64,000 nt of DNA from NCBI GenBank assembly GCA_029204225.1, contig CM055105.1, positions 11,438,404-11,502,403 of the forward strand. The letters run 5' to 3'. Of this stretch, positions 42,001 to 53,094 are shown piece by piece. This DNA is from Diphasiastrum complanatum (lineage: Eukaryota; Streptophyta; Lycopodiopsida; Lycopodiales; Lycopodiaceae). Below the pieces are notes generated by a model. The model was not told where the DNA came from and ran no database searches. It saw only the letters and a list, made by a program, of their open reading frames with translations. Each line of letters starts with the position of its first letter. The stretch's first letter is position 1. A program made the position numbers and the translations under genes.

Positions 42001-43564
42001 CAAAGTTACTCAGATATATTATTCGATTCCAGTACTCTGCATGTGCTTGTGGGTGGCTTAAAATTGTGTCACTATTCACCTTTACTCTGACTAACTCAAT
42101 ACCGTCGCTCCAATTTCTCAGTTTTCTTGGACATGTTGATACTTAGAGTAAAGTGCAACTTAAAAGTAATCACACACAATTAGTACGATACGATATGAAC
42201 CTTACTATTCAGTCAAGGAATATAGTCTTTTTACTATTACATACGAACTCTAGTCCCTATGGGTATAGGGTTTGAGTGTTCAAGTAGTAAAACAAATGTG
42301 TTTCCGAAAGCCTTGCAATCCCAAAAGAAATTCAACGCAGCAAATAGCCGGCTCCCCAGGCCACCCAAAATCACAGCATTGGCTTAAACTCTTGAACCAT
42401 GTGAATATGGAGAATATGAATTTACAAAGAGTTTCTGCTGGTGTACTTGTGGGCACTCATTGTGCCTCGGCTGCAGCACCTTGCAAGGGTATCTTTGAAC
42501 TTCTAGATTTCGCAGCATGATTATGCTACCACTTGGCACAAAATCCCATGAGTCAATACTAGTTTTGGTATGGCAGGCGTTGATCTGACAACAAAGCGTG
42601 AATTGCTATTTTCTTCAAGATTGAGTATTCATCGAGGTATCTACGTATCTAAGCGTCTTTCAGTTATATGTAACCATGTGTGTTGCATCTCTGCTCGTAG
42701 TTATATTGCTAGTGTTTGATTATGCCTATTCTTAGTTTAACATTGCAATGACTGGACTTATGCAGAACAATGAACATGTGGCATGAGATGTATCACAACC
42801 ATCAAGAGCAGACTAGTATTTTATCGGAAATGGTGAAGCTAGATGATCTGTTAAGAGCTGTTGACCAGACCTGTAACCTGCACATGCTTTCCACCCAGCA
42901 ATTGGAAGGTGTTCTGAACGAGTGGCATAAGACTTTCAAAGAATTCATACCAAGTCAACGAATCTATATGCAGAACCTGAATGGTTGGCTTAGGTTGAAC
43001 TTAGTTCCTCTTCAAACAGCATCTGGGGAGAAACTAGACCACCAGCTGACAGACTCGCCTACTCCACCGATCTACAAACTTTGTCAAGAATGGCATCAGG
43101 CACTTGAGAAATTGCCAGATCAGATAGTCTTGGAAGCCATCAATAGCGTTGTGGAGATGGTGCATGACCTGGTTGAGCTTCATCTGGAAGAGTTGCATCG
43201 CAAAAAAGTTGTACAAGCTCTTGAACGGCAGCTGGACAAGAAAGTTACTGCTTTGGAAAACTATAAACGCAAGTACTTTGAACCTACAGATGTGGCGGAA
43301 GAACGGCAAGATCTTGTTGATGATCCCCTCCAGGAAAGGAAGAATGTCATAGATGAGCTTAGGAAGAGAGTGGACGACGAGAAAGCTAAAATTTCAAAGG
43401 CTGTGCAAGACTCTCGGAAGGTAACCAAACAAGTTTTCTCTTCTGGCCTACCCGGCCTCTTTGAGGCATTTACACATTTTTCAAGCATTTGCTTACAGAT
43501 GTACCAGGGACTGGACAAGCCTGTAACTACTGCAGGATCTCCTTCCTCAACTGATACTACATGA
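38913..43564 (+). CDS. DUF630/DUF632 protein (NRG2-like family), four exons
   Basis: Exons 38913-39708, 40980-41185, 41756-41976 and 42766-43564 have GT-AG borders and matching phases and give 673 residues. The N-terminus MGCASSKID, with Gly2 and Cys3, is a myristoylation/palmitoylation signal and starts DUF630 (KARKQFIRQAVSSRHAFAAA). Residues 70-105 are Pro-rich; about 125-190 are Glu-rich and acidic. DUF632 begins at RDLMDAIKQVDDLFLKAYGS and runs to near the end (MWHEMYHNHQEQ, LPLQTASG-like QTASGEKLDHQ, a helical ERQLDKKVTALENYKRKY segment). Plant members include NRG2, which acts with NLP7 in nitrate signalling; this protein's own role is unknown. Membrane anchoring by the N-terminus is likely. 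Exon 1 has been chosen at the only MGCxSS start. Intron 1 (1271 bp) carries a SINE. Confidence 0.92.
40425..40505 (-). mobile_element. tRNA-derived SINE head in intron 1
   Basis: The minus strand has an A box TGGCTCAGTTGG (40496-40485) and a B box GGTTCAAGCCCC (40452-40441) at tRNA spacing. They form the Pol III promoter of a tRNA-derived SINE. Unlike a true tRNA it has no matching acceptor stem, and SINE body sequence may continue to about 40330. It is antisense to the host gene. Confidence 0.7.
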
Positions 43565-43602
43565 AACCTGAAGAAGTTTGCAGTCGTGAGATAGAGCCTT
43601 AC

Positions 43603-43893
43603 AGGCTGGGCTGATCGGAGTCCTTGTAGAATTGGATCATACAAGCTGGGCTGATCGGATTGCTTGTGGGAAATGATTATACATTATGGGCTAAAGAGAT
43701 CTTTGAGATCGAACCATACAAGTTGGGGGCTGATCAGATCACTTATGGCATTGAATCATGCAACATGGGCTGATTAGATTACTTTTAGGATTGAATCATA
43801 CAAGTTGGGTTGATCAGATCACTTCATTGAACCATGCAACAGGGGCTGATTAGATTCCTTGTAGGATTGAATCATACAGACCGGCCTGATCAT
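43603..43893. repeat. Minisatellite in the 3' UTR
   Basis: About seven degenerate copies of a unit of roughly 40-48 bases built on GATTGAATCATACAAG, then TGGGCTGATCAGATTAC, start 40 bases after the stop codon of the DUF630/632 gene. A unit contains the palindrome TGATCA or GCTGATC, so the RNA could fold repeatedly. Confidence 0.85.
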
Positions 43894-44237
43894 ACTGGTT
43901 GAGAAAAGCTGCTTCCAACTCTTGGATGCAACTAAGACCAGAGCTTCAAGAATTGATAGCAATTGCAACAGTCAGTCTATCTAATATTCTTACATCATGC
44001 CATGCTTCTGGCCTTGACAGGATGTACTGATAAACAATAACTTAAGCTATATTTAAGTTCATACATTCATAACTTGCTTGTCATAAAAGCCTGGGAAAAA
44101 AGTTCCGACTTTCCTCTGCAAAGGTAAGACTATCTATATGTTTAAATTTGGTGATTGTCTTGTGGGGAGCAGCATCCCGTTGCAGCTCCCCAGTTATCTT
44201 AAGTAGCTGCTTACTGTGAGTGAGTGAGTGACTGTGT

Positions 44238-44240
<3 letters not shown>

Positions 44241-44290
<50 letters not shown>
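44241..44290. repeat. (GA)n microsatellite
   Basis: GA tract of about 50 bases, downstream of the DUF630/632 gene. Confidence 0.95.
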
Positions 44291-44296
<6 letters not shown>

Positions 44297-44528
44297 TGTT
44301 GTAGCCTACTCCCCCCTCTACAATGCTGCATGTAGATGTGATGAATGGGGAATTGTTTTTGCTTCCTACCTTTCCTATATATGATTTCATTTGTTTGTTT
44401 ATGTTTTATGTAAGTGTACAACTATCCATTTACTCATAGGTGAAAGTATCAATGTTTGTCAAATAGCAACACTAGATACGGGAGTTGCTTGAAATGGCAA
44501 CCCTATGACACCCATATCTAAGCCTTAA

Positions 44529-44864
44529 GGCATTGTTCGGAAAAGCCGGCATCTCTTGAGAATGCAACGAGCATCTTTTGTCGAAAACCGGTTTCATGAA
44601 AAACTTACAGGAAGTTGACTTTCAAAAAACCAATAACTTAAAGTTTTAAATGTAGGATATTTTATGTTTGTAATTTTTATATGGAGGAAATTTGTGTATA
44701 GTAAACAAAACTTGGCTTACATAGGTTTATTGAGCTAATAAAATAAGTTATGAATGTAATATTCTGATGGCAAAAAATATGAGATAAAAATTTCAAAAAT
44801 AGATAACTTAAAAAAACGCAGGTTATTAGAGGGAAAGCCCAAAGAAGTTTCCCGAACACTAACC
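44529..44864. mobile_element. Tourist-like MITE candidate
   Basis: A 336-bp AT-rich block is flanked by TTAA on both sides (44525-44528, 44865-44868). The ends are GGCATTGTTCGGAAA on the left and GGTTAGTGTTCGGGAAA reading in from the right. A GG-N5-GTTCGG end and TAA/TTA target suit PIF/Harbinger (Tourist) elements. The inverted repeats are short and imperfect, so this is tentative. Confidence 0.5.
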
Positions 44865-45009
44865 TTAATAATATCCCTGCTTTTATTAAAAATGATGGGA
44901 AAACCCATGATCATACAAGAAGATTATAGTATTTAAAATAATACCGTGAAACGGCAAAAATGAATTAAGCTACTCAATAGCTATGTAAAAATTTAAAATA
45001 GTGAGCTAA

Positions 45010-45227
45010 TTACTCAAAACCAACTGCATGATGTAAATCACTAACTAAAATACATTCAGTAATAGGTAATGCAGGAAGCTTTGAAGTAGCCGCTCCTGCA
45101 AACTGAGCTCCTCGAAGAATTGAAAGCGCCTGTGAACGTTGTAATGCAATAGAAATATGCTGACGGTAGAAAGAAACAATGACAGATGGTAAGGTAATGC
45201 TTTGTCCTTGGCATTTCACCAGAAGCT
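45010..45227 (-). CDS. Possible last exon, unidentified gene
   Basis: On the minus strand a good acceptor (TATATGTGCAG) precedes an open frame of about 72 residues ending at TAA (45010). It begins LLVKCQGQSITLPSV, and further on has ALSILRGAQFAGAATS and ends VSDLHHAVGFE. Codon use is more gene-like than in the surrounding AT-rich DNA. I do not recognise the family. Upstream exons, if any, would lie above 45240, but none were seen, so it may be a gene fragment. Confidence 0.35.
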
Positions 45228-45251
45228 CTGCACATATAGATAAAAAACCTC

Positions 45252-45285
45252 CTACCTTAAGGTTGTAACACTAACCTTAAGGTAG
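45252..45285. repeat. Perfect 13-bp inverted repeat
   Basis: CTACCTTAAGGTT, eight bases, then AACCTTAAGGTAG. A perfect stem-loop just upstream (minus strand) of the possible last exon; probably a tiny foldback or transposon footprint. Confidence 0.7.
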
Positions 45286-46479
45286 TCGTGGAGGATAGTA
45301 CTACGAGATGTAGTTGTCATGTATGTTGACCTACTTATGTGAATGAATTGCCTTTGTTGCTACTTGACATAGTAAAAAAGGGAGACCCACTTACTAACTA
45401 ATAAGTGCCTTACCATATACATGTGAGAGAGATTATGAAATAGGATATAAGTATGATTGCATAAAGCTTGAAATAATTGATGCCACATGGCATCACTTTG
45501 CAAGATTGTTTAACATGGCAATCTCTTTGTAGCTATTTGTTTTGAATGGTCTACTTTAGTTTGTGATATTGCTCAAACTAGACTCTATGTTAATTATAGG
45601 TCAATTGATGTAATTGTAGACAATTTTAATGATTGAACCTCATACAAATCTTAGACATGATTGTTTATATTGTCCAAAGCATTCTGTAGTATGTATGACC
45701 TTGTTTTTCGAAAGAGGACATACAAGAAGAAAGAAGGTTTCTTTGAACTTATGCCAATGACAAAGCTTATTGCAAAAAGCTGTAAGGAAGATGAATTTTA
45801 TTTTTTAAAGTAGCTAATCACACACATGTATGTTGTAATACTTTTGCTACTCTTTGTTTTTCTAGGATTTTAAGGCCATAATATGGCTACAATCTAACCA
45901 ATGAAATGTTTAACATGATAAGATACGGTTGCAGAGCCATGCTCCTATTTTACAAGAAGCATATGCAAATGACAAGCAAAAAGTTTCCTTGCACTTTCAC
46001 ACACTTGATTGTTAGGACCACTTCTCATTAGTTGAAGAACTCCCTTGTCAACTTAAATGCTCAAATGCTATGTTTGGATACTATCATCACACCTCGTAAT
46101 ATGAGGCTACAACAGAAGACCCAAGGAGGTGCACCACATTACTAGCAACATTTAGTGTTGAGGCCATCCAAAACTTGAATTTGGCATTGCTCCTAGTCAA
46201 GTTTGTGAGAACTGACAAGGAGGAATTGGGGGTGGAGGGTTCGCATTCATGTTCCACAAGTTAAAACTATAGTATTTCTTTGTAGGCACTTTTTTTTCAT
46301 CAAGTTGTTTCTTCTCCTCAGACCCTTGGAGTTAAGGCTATCATTAGAGTTTAGAACTCAATGACAATCAACTAGTCACTTAAGATGCCATGTGTGGATA
46401 TTTAACAATCTCATAAGCACCCGAAAAACATGGCATAAGCTAAGGCTGTATAGGAGAGTGCATGGACTTTTGATAACAT
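45286..46479. other. AT-rich non-coding
   Basis: No gene, repeat or RNA was recognised up to the Copia LTR. Confidence 0.35.
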
Positions 46480-46948
46480 TGTTTTTGGATCTCGAGATCT
46501 TGACCCCTAATTAGGGTGGATCCAATGATCTATTAGGTTGGATGTTAGGTTTAGGTTATGATGAGTTCAAGGAAGCCCTAAAATGCTCAGATCCGAGCTA
46601 CTTATGTATAAAAATGTGATGGTTTCTCCATCAATTTAATGAGTAAAAATTTGGTTTTCCTTCTATCATTGTTGTTGGTGATCTTTATGCTTGATAGTTG
46701 CTATTTGCATTTGGTTATTTGCACTTGTGGAATTTATTAGGGAGTTGAGGTAATTTTCTTTGCCTGTGGCAGTCCGTACACTCACACGTGTGAAGGGAAC
46801 TGCAAGAATTGGAGCCTTATAGTGGAGTTAAAGCCAAGGAAAAGCTAGTAAACACTAAGTTGGATGGTGTTTTGGTATTGGATCTATTCAAGGTGCTTCC
46901 TCCATCATTTCACAAGTTTATTAGAGTCTTTTTGTTGTATTTTCAACA
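46480..46948 (+). mobile_element. 5' LTR of Copia 5
   Basis: A 469-bp LTR, TGTTTTTGGATC to TTTTCAACA, is repeated directly at 49051-49516. It is followed at once by TGATATCAGATC (46949-46960), a decayed initiator-Met primer site (normal TGGTATCAGAGC). A TATA-like TATGTATAAAAATGTG lies near 46600. The AACAT before the LTR would be the target duplication. Confidence 0.85.
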
Positions 46949-46960
46949 TGATATCAGATC

Positions 46961-47500
46961 TATTCATGAAATGAGCTAGATTCTTGTAATTTGATTTTCT
47001 AGCATCATAGATTTTGGACCAATTCAAGCATTGATTGATTCTTTATGATAATCTATGATTTGTATCTCCAGTATTGATCAAATTAAGTTCTTGTATGATC
47101 TGATACAAAGGGGTTTAGGCTTCTAAATCCAGGTTCAAGTCATTTCTTATCTGCAAGATCAAGTTAGCAAGTTTTGCTTGCTTCCTTACATTTGATTCAA
47201 AATGAGTTTTGGAGACAATCTCGAGGAGTAGCATTCAAGCATTGGAGAGGTAGAAGGATCAAACTTTTTGGAACTGGTTTAGGTTGTTCTCAAGTGTATG
47301 AGAGACCTCCTAATACAAAGCATTTTGTACGTACTCATTTGTACTACTCATCATTAAGATCAATTTCTTTTTGTCAAAACTGTGATCTTTTTAGCTTGTG
47401 CTTGGAAAGTAAATTTTTTTGATAATTGCATAAAGGTTCAACCTGATTTTATAAGAGTGATTGAGAGTGGCATTTATGTGCATTTAAATCATCTTTTTCT
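46961..47500 (+). other. Copia 5 leader, gag to integrase deleted
   Basis: Between the primer site and the first RT codons there is only about 550 bases, with no gag, protease or integrase recognisable. An internal deletion has removed some 2.5-3 kb of the normal polyprotein. Confidence 0.6.
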
Positions 47501-48851
47501 CAGTTTGATTGGATCTTTAAGCATCAGGCTTGTTGCCAAGGGATATGCCCAAGAGAAGGGCATAGATTATGTGGAGACTTTTGCACCCATCACCAACATG
47601 GCCACAATAAGGCTGATTCTTGCTCTTGCCTCTCATTTTGGATGGATTCTTTGTCAAATGGATGTGTCAAATGCATTTCTTAATGTATTCTTGGAAAAAT
47701 ACATCTTCATGGAGTATCCCCAAGGATTCATCAAACTCGTGTTGGAGGACAAGGTTTGTCATCTACAAAGGGGCATCTATGGCCTGAAGCAAACTTCTAG
47801 GTCTTGGAATTCAAGACTACATCATTATCTTATTTCACTTGGTTTCTCTCAGATTTAATATGACCCTAGCTTATATCTTAACTTTGATGACCATGGTATT
47901 GTAGTTTTGCTAATCCATGTTGATGACATCATCCTTAGTGGTGGAATTGAGAAAGTCAAGGTAGATCTTTCCTTAGAGTTAAAAATGGTAGATCTAGGTG
48001 ATCTTCATTATATTTTTGGCATAGAGGTCATTAGAGGGTCTGATTTTATCTTTATTAGTCAAAGAAACTATGCTCAAAGTTTGCTAAAGAAGTTTAAGAT
48101 GCAAGATTGCAAGTATGTAGAAACTCCTATGGAGCAAGATGTAAAAGTGTCTAAAAAAGATGATGAAAGATCTTTCATGGACATCACTTTATATAGACAA
48201 GTTATAGGCTCCTTAAGGTGGATTACTATTACTAGGCCTGATCTTAGCTTTAACATGTGTAGATTAAGTCAATACATGCAAGATACATTGAACATTCATT
48301 GGAAGAAAGCTAAAAGGATCTTGAGGTACATCTCGGGTACACTAGATCTTGGTATACTTTATGGAGGTGATGTAATTGACTTGCATGCCTATAGTGATTC
48401 AAATTTTTCAAGTGACAAGAGAGACATAATATCAACAAGTTCATATGCAACTTTCATAGGTGATGGAGTAGTTTCTTGGCTAGCAAAGAAGCAAGAAACA
48501 ATCTCACCCTCTTCAACTGAGGCCGAGTACAAGGCACTTACTACAACAAATAAGGAAGTGCTTTGGATCAAGAGTCTACTTGGGTAGATAAAGATTATGG
48601 ATCCAAAGGATGTACCAATCATCCATAATGACAACATTTCAGCTCAACATCTTGCATCAAATCCAATTTTCCATGCAAGATCCAAACACATAGAGATTTG
48701 TCATCACTTTGTGATGGAAAAGGTGCAAGCAAGGGAGAACTCTTTGGAACATGTATCAGGTAGTGAGTGTGTGGCTGATATACTCACTAAAACTCTTAAA
48801 AAAGGAGCATTCATAAATTTAAGATCATCTTTTGGAGTGATCACAAGATAG
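47501..48851 (+). pseudogene. Copia 5 reverse transcriptase-RNase H
   Basis: A + strand Copia RT reads RLVAKGYAQEKGIDYVETFAP, then QMDVSNAFL and GIYGLKQTSRSWN, with a TAA at 47856. It continues (47907-48587) with the catalytic LLIHVDDIILSGG, MVDLGDLHYIFGIEV, GSLRWITITRPDLSF, and RNase H words SSYATFIGDGVVSWLAKKQ and SSTEAEYKALT. After a TAG at 48585 the frame goes on to KHIEICHHFVMEKV and ECVADILTKTLKKGAF (stop 48850). The two Asp of VDD are intact. Only three breaks interrupt about 450 codons, so this is a fairly young copy, but it cannot move alone without gag, protease and integrase. Confidence 0.9.
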
Positions 48852-49050
48852 TTTGGACCAATTTTGGTCATATGACTTGTAATTGGCAATTTGGCCATGT
48901 TATGCCATGTCACATATGCCAAATAGCATAGAATGATTTTCAAGAAGTTTATTCCACATCCTAAGTTGTGATGGCACCTTTGACATGAGGCCAAAATATA
49001 CATAGATAGGTTAGAGAACAAGTAGGAGCCAAAAATAACAAGTTTTATAT

Positions 49051-49516
49051 TGTTTTTGGATCTCGAGACCTTGACCCCTAATTAGGGTGGATACAATGAC
49101 CTATTAGATTGGATGTTAGGGTTAGGTTATGATGAGTTCATAGAAGCCCTAAAATTCTCAGATTTGAGCTACTTATGTATAAATATGTGTCTCCATCAAT
49201 TTAATGAGTAAAAATTTGGTTTTCCTTCTATCATTGTTATTGGTGATCTTTATGCTTGATATTTGCTATTTGCATTTGGTTCTTTGCACTAGTGGGATTG
49301 ATTAGGGAGTTAAGGTTCCGTTCTCTGTTTGTGGCATTCCGTACACTCACACATGTGAAGGGAATTGCAAGAATTGGAACCTTATAGTGGAGTTAAAGCC
49401 AAGGAAAAGCTAGTAAACACTAAATTGGATGGTGTTTTTGGTATTGGATCTCAATTGGATCTATTCAAGGTGCTTCCTCCATCATTGCACAAGTTTATTA
49501 GAGTCTTTTTGTTGCA
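49051..49516 (+). mobile_element. 3' LTR of Copia 5 (end replaced)
   Basis: Direct repeat of 46480-46948 with several substitutions and one small insertion. It ends TTTTTGTTGCA instead of TTTTTGTTGTATTTTCAACA and passes straight into a reversed TRIM fragment. The last 15-20 bases are missing. Confidence 0.85.
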
Positions 49517-49610
49517 TAGCCCTTTTTAGCTACTGCCCGCCTAGACCACACCCACAACCATGGCTCTAATACCATGTTGAAAGTTTTTACACTTGATGTA
49601 ATACTTAATA
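49517..49610 (-). mobile_element. TRIM-like fragment (LTR end, primer site, short interior)
   Basis: On the minus strand an LTR tail ending AAGTGTAAAAACTTTCAACA (up to 49575) is followed by TGGTATTAGAGC (primer site, 49574-49563). Then comes CATGGTTGTGGGTGTGGTC and a short interior ending GGGCTA, where it stops against the Copia 5 LTR. The same primer site-interior sequence occurs at 63221-63280, so both belong to one family. Confidence 0.7.
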
Positions 49611-49812
49611 AAATAAGAATTTTTTTTTTTCTAGAAAGCCCTTTCAATGCTCTACAACTATAGTTATTCAGATGGAATTATAGAGAATAGAAGGTAGGGA
49701 AAAAAATGAATCAAACAGGGCAAAAAAAAATACAAAAATCTGGAAGCTTCTGGTTTTTGACAAGTTTACAAAATTTTGTGGCCAACTTAAAAAATTTGTA
49801 ACTTGCTCAATA

Positions 49813-50920
49813 TTGAATGGAATTCAAAATAAATTAGACGGAAAGAAAACCCTTTCAAGACATGGCATTGCTACGGATTATTCCAAGATCAAAGTCATCA
49901 TCGAATTGCCGCTGCCAGGAACAATTCGAGGGGTTTATGTGTTTATGGATCATGCCAATTACTATCGAATATTTATTTTATTCTTTACGGATTTAGCAAG
50001 ACCTATATACAAATTGACTACTGTACCAATCTGGACAGTTGAGGCGTTGGAAGCATTTGAAAAATTGAAGAAAGCTTCAGCTTCTACACCAATATTACGA
50101 GCTCCAATTTGGACAATTGAGTTTCATGTTCATACTGATGCATCAAAATATGCAATTGGATCCGTTTTGACGCAGCCAGGTGAATACAAGAAAGATTATC
50201 CAATCAAGTTTGCAAGCCACAGCTTACAGATGTTGAGAAAAATTATTTGACAACAGAACGAGAAGCATTAGCCATGGTTTTGTCCATAAAGAAGTTTCGA
50301 CGTTATCTAATGGCAACACATTTTGCATTTTATACTGATCATCAGCCGTTACTTTATTTAGTGAACAAGACATGTAATACGAGGCGTATTTCAAGATGGC
50401 TACTTTTATTGACCAAATTTGATTTTCGAGCTGTGGTTCGAAAAGATAAACAACATTATCTGGCCGACCATGTATCCAGAATTGAATATGCACCAGTTAA
50501 TATCAAAGTGGATAATGAACTACCAGATGTTGTGTTGTTCTATGTTGAAGCAGTACCGAGTGGGCAACCGATATTGTTGAATATCTGATGCTAGGCCAAC
50601 CTAATGACTCCTTGACAAAAGTACAAAAGAGACAATTGATTCTTAAGACACAATCTTATCAATTGATTGCAGGAAAATTGTATCGCTGAGGAATGGATGA
50701 TATTTTGAGAAGATGTGTTTTGCCGCATGAAGTACCTGAACTTATCATGTTTTCTAGAATGGGCGAAGGACATTTTTCAATAGACATCACTGTTTGCAAA
50801 CTTTTGCAACCAGGGTGTTGGTGGCCTAAACTTCATAAAGATATAAAAAATTATATTCAGTCATGTGATGTTTGTTGTTGGAGGGTTTGCGTATTCCAAG
50901 GCAACCCTAACCCTAGTTAA
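49813..50920 (+). pseudogene. Gypsy RT/RNase H/integrase zinc-finger fragment
   Basis: A + strand Ty3/Gypsy pol fragment. The RT end shows DHANYYRIFI, ARPIYKLTT and EAFEKLKKASASTPIL. RNase H has FHVHTDASKYAIGSVLTQ (Asp), EREALAMV (Glu) and YTDHQPLLYL (Asp). A linker runs to ADHVSRIEYAP. The integrase HHCC finger follows with VLPHEVPELI, GEGHFSIDI, CWWPKLHKDIKNYI and CDVC. Frames change at about 50245 and 50590, and TGA breaks it at 50687. The RT core upstream and the integrase core downstream are missing. Confidence 0.85.
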
Positions 50921-51245
50921 GACCTCCATCTCTCATCCTTTCTTTGGATTTATCAATTGTTGGATTTGTTAGTTGTTGGGATTTATCTTTATTATACTTT
51001 TTGTGAGAGATAAGAGGAAGAGAGATAGAAAAGTAAGTTTTTCCTTCACTGAAGTAGTGTTAGTAGATCGTAGTGTTAATGGTTAGCTTGCATTTAGACA
51101 TCTTGGTCTTGGCATGCTAGGGTTAGCTTTGCATTATGGATGTGATTTGTGAGAGTTATGTCCAAAAACGTTCAAAAAATGAGTGGTGATTGTATTTTTT
51201 GTTTTTTAATTTTTCGTTTCTTTTTTATTCAATTTCCGTCCTATT

Positions 51246-51935
51246 TTCTGTGATTCCATCAACCCACATGCTTTTATGATTTGGTGCCTTTGCAACATTC
51301 ATTGAAAAATTAGGACTTTTTGGTTATCCAAGAAACATGAAATCATACATCTCTCTTAGCCAAGCTCGAGGATAAAGAGGTCGAAATTGTCTCCAAAAAA
51401 TAGATTGGAAGTCAAACTATGTCTAATCTCATATACAATAAAAGATAAAAACAATTGCAAGTTGAATTTGCCCTTTCTACTATTTTTGATGATGTTTCTT
51501 CGAGTTTGAATGAAACTTTAATAACAAAAGAGTCATTTGTTGAAATTAAGAGTGCGCATGATGAATTGCTTGAGATTGATACTTGTAAAATTATTGATCC
51601 TCCTTCAAATAATTACTTGCTAATTGGTCTTTAAAATCAAGCTTAATAAAGATGGTAGTGTGACCAATTATAAAACAAGACCAATTGCCAAGGGATATGC
51701 TCGATCCAAGGGGATTGACTATGATGAAACAAATGGCATAGTTTGTGTGGTGATTCCATCAACTCACATGCTATTAGTGATTTAGTGCCTTTACAACATT
51801 CATTAAAAAATGAGAACTTTCTTGGTTATCCAAGAAACAAGAAACCATACATCTCTCTTTGCCAAGCTCGAGTATAAAGAGATTGACATTGTCTCCAAAA
51901 AATAGAATTGAAATCAAACTATGTCTAATCTTTTC
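51246..51935 (+). repeat. Direct repeats flanking a Copia RT scrap
   Basis: A segment starting TGTGATTCCATCAACC at about 51248 and ending near 51432 is repeated at about 51747-51935 with roughly 90% similarity by eye. Between them, 51628-51745 encodes a Copia RT start, KLNKDGSVTNYKTR, then AKGYARSKGIDYDET. The arrangement could be two small LTR-like ends or a local duplication. Confidence 0.6.
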
Positions 51936-52001
51936 ACTTGACCAAAAATGAGATTTTGTTTTCGCAATAACTATCATTTGAAAGCATCATATGTCACTTA
52001 A

Positions 52002-52824
<823 letters not shown>

Positions 52825-53020
52825 GTGGATGATGATTCATGGGAAAGAGTTGATAGCATAAAAAAAAACTTTCATGATTTTCACTTTTGAGAATAAAATT
52901 AGTTTAAGGTGTGGATGATGATTCATGGGAAAGAGTTGATAGCATAAAAAAAAACTTTCATGAATTTCACTTTTGAGAATAAAATTAGTTTAAGGGGAAA
53001 AGAATGTTATGTCTATGTCC
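52825..53020 (+). repeat. 86-bp tandem duplication and polypurine tract
   Basis: GTGGATGATGATTCATGGG... at 52825 is repeated at 52911 almost exactly. The second copy ends in TTAAGGGGAAAAGAA followed by TGTTATGTC at 53006. This is the layout of a Gypsy polypurine tract and LTR start, and closely resembles the one at 15578-15600. Confidence 0.55.
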
Positions 53021-53094
53021 AATTTAAAGAATTCTAAATAATCTCTATTAAAGCTATATTTGCCAGTGCCCAAAAAATGAAGGTAATATATTAA

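Noticed and set aside
45010-45227. Plastid or mitochondrial gene insert
   Set aside because: The exon has a nuclear-type acceptor site, and I could not match it to any organellar gene I know.
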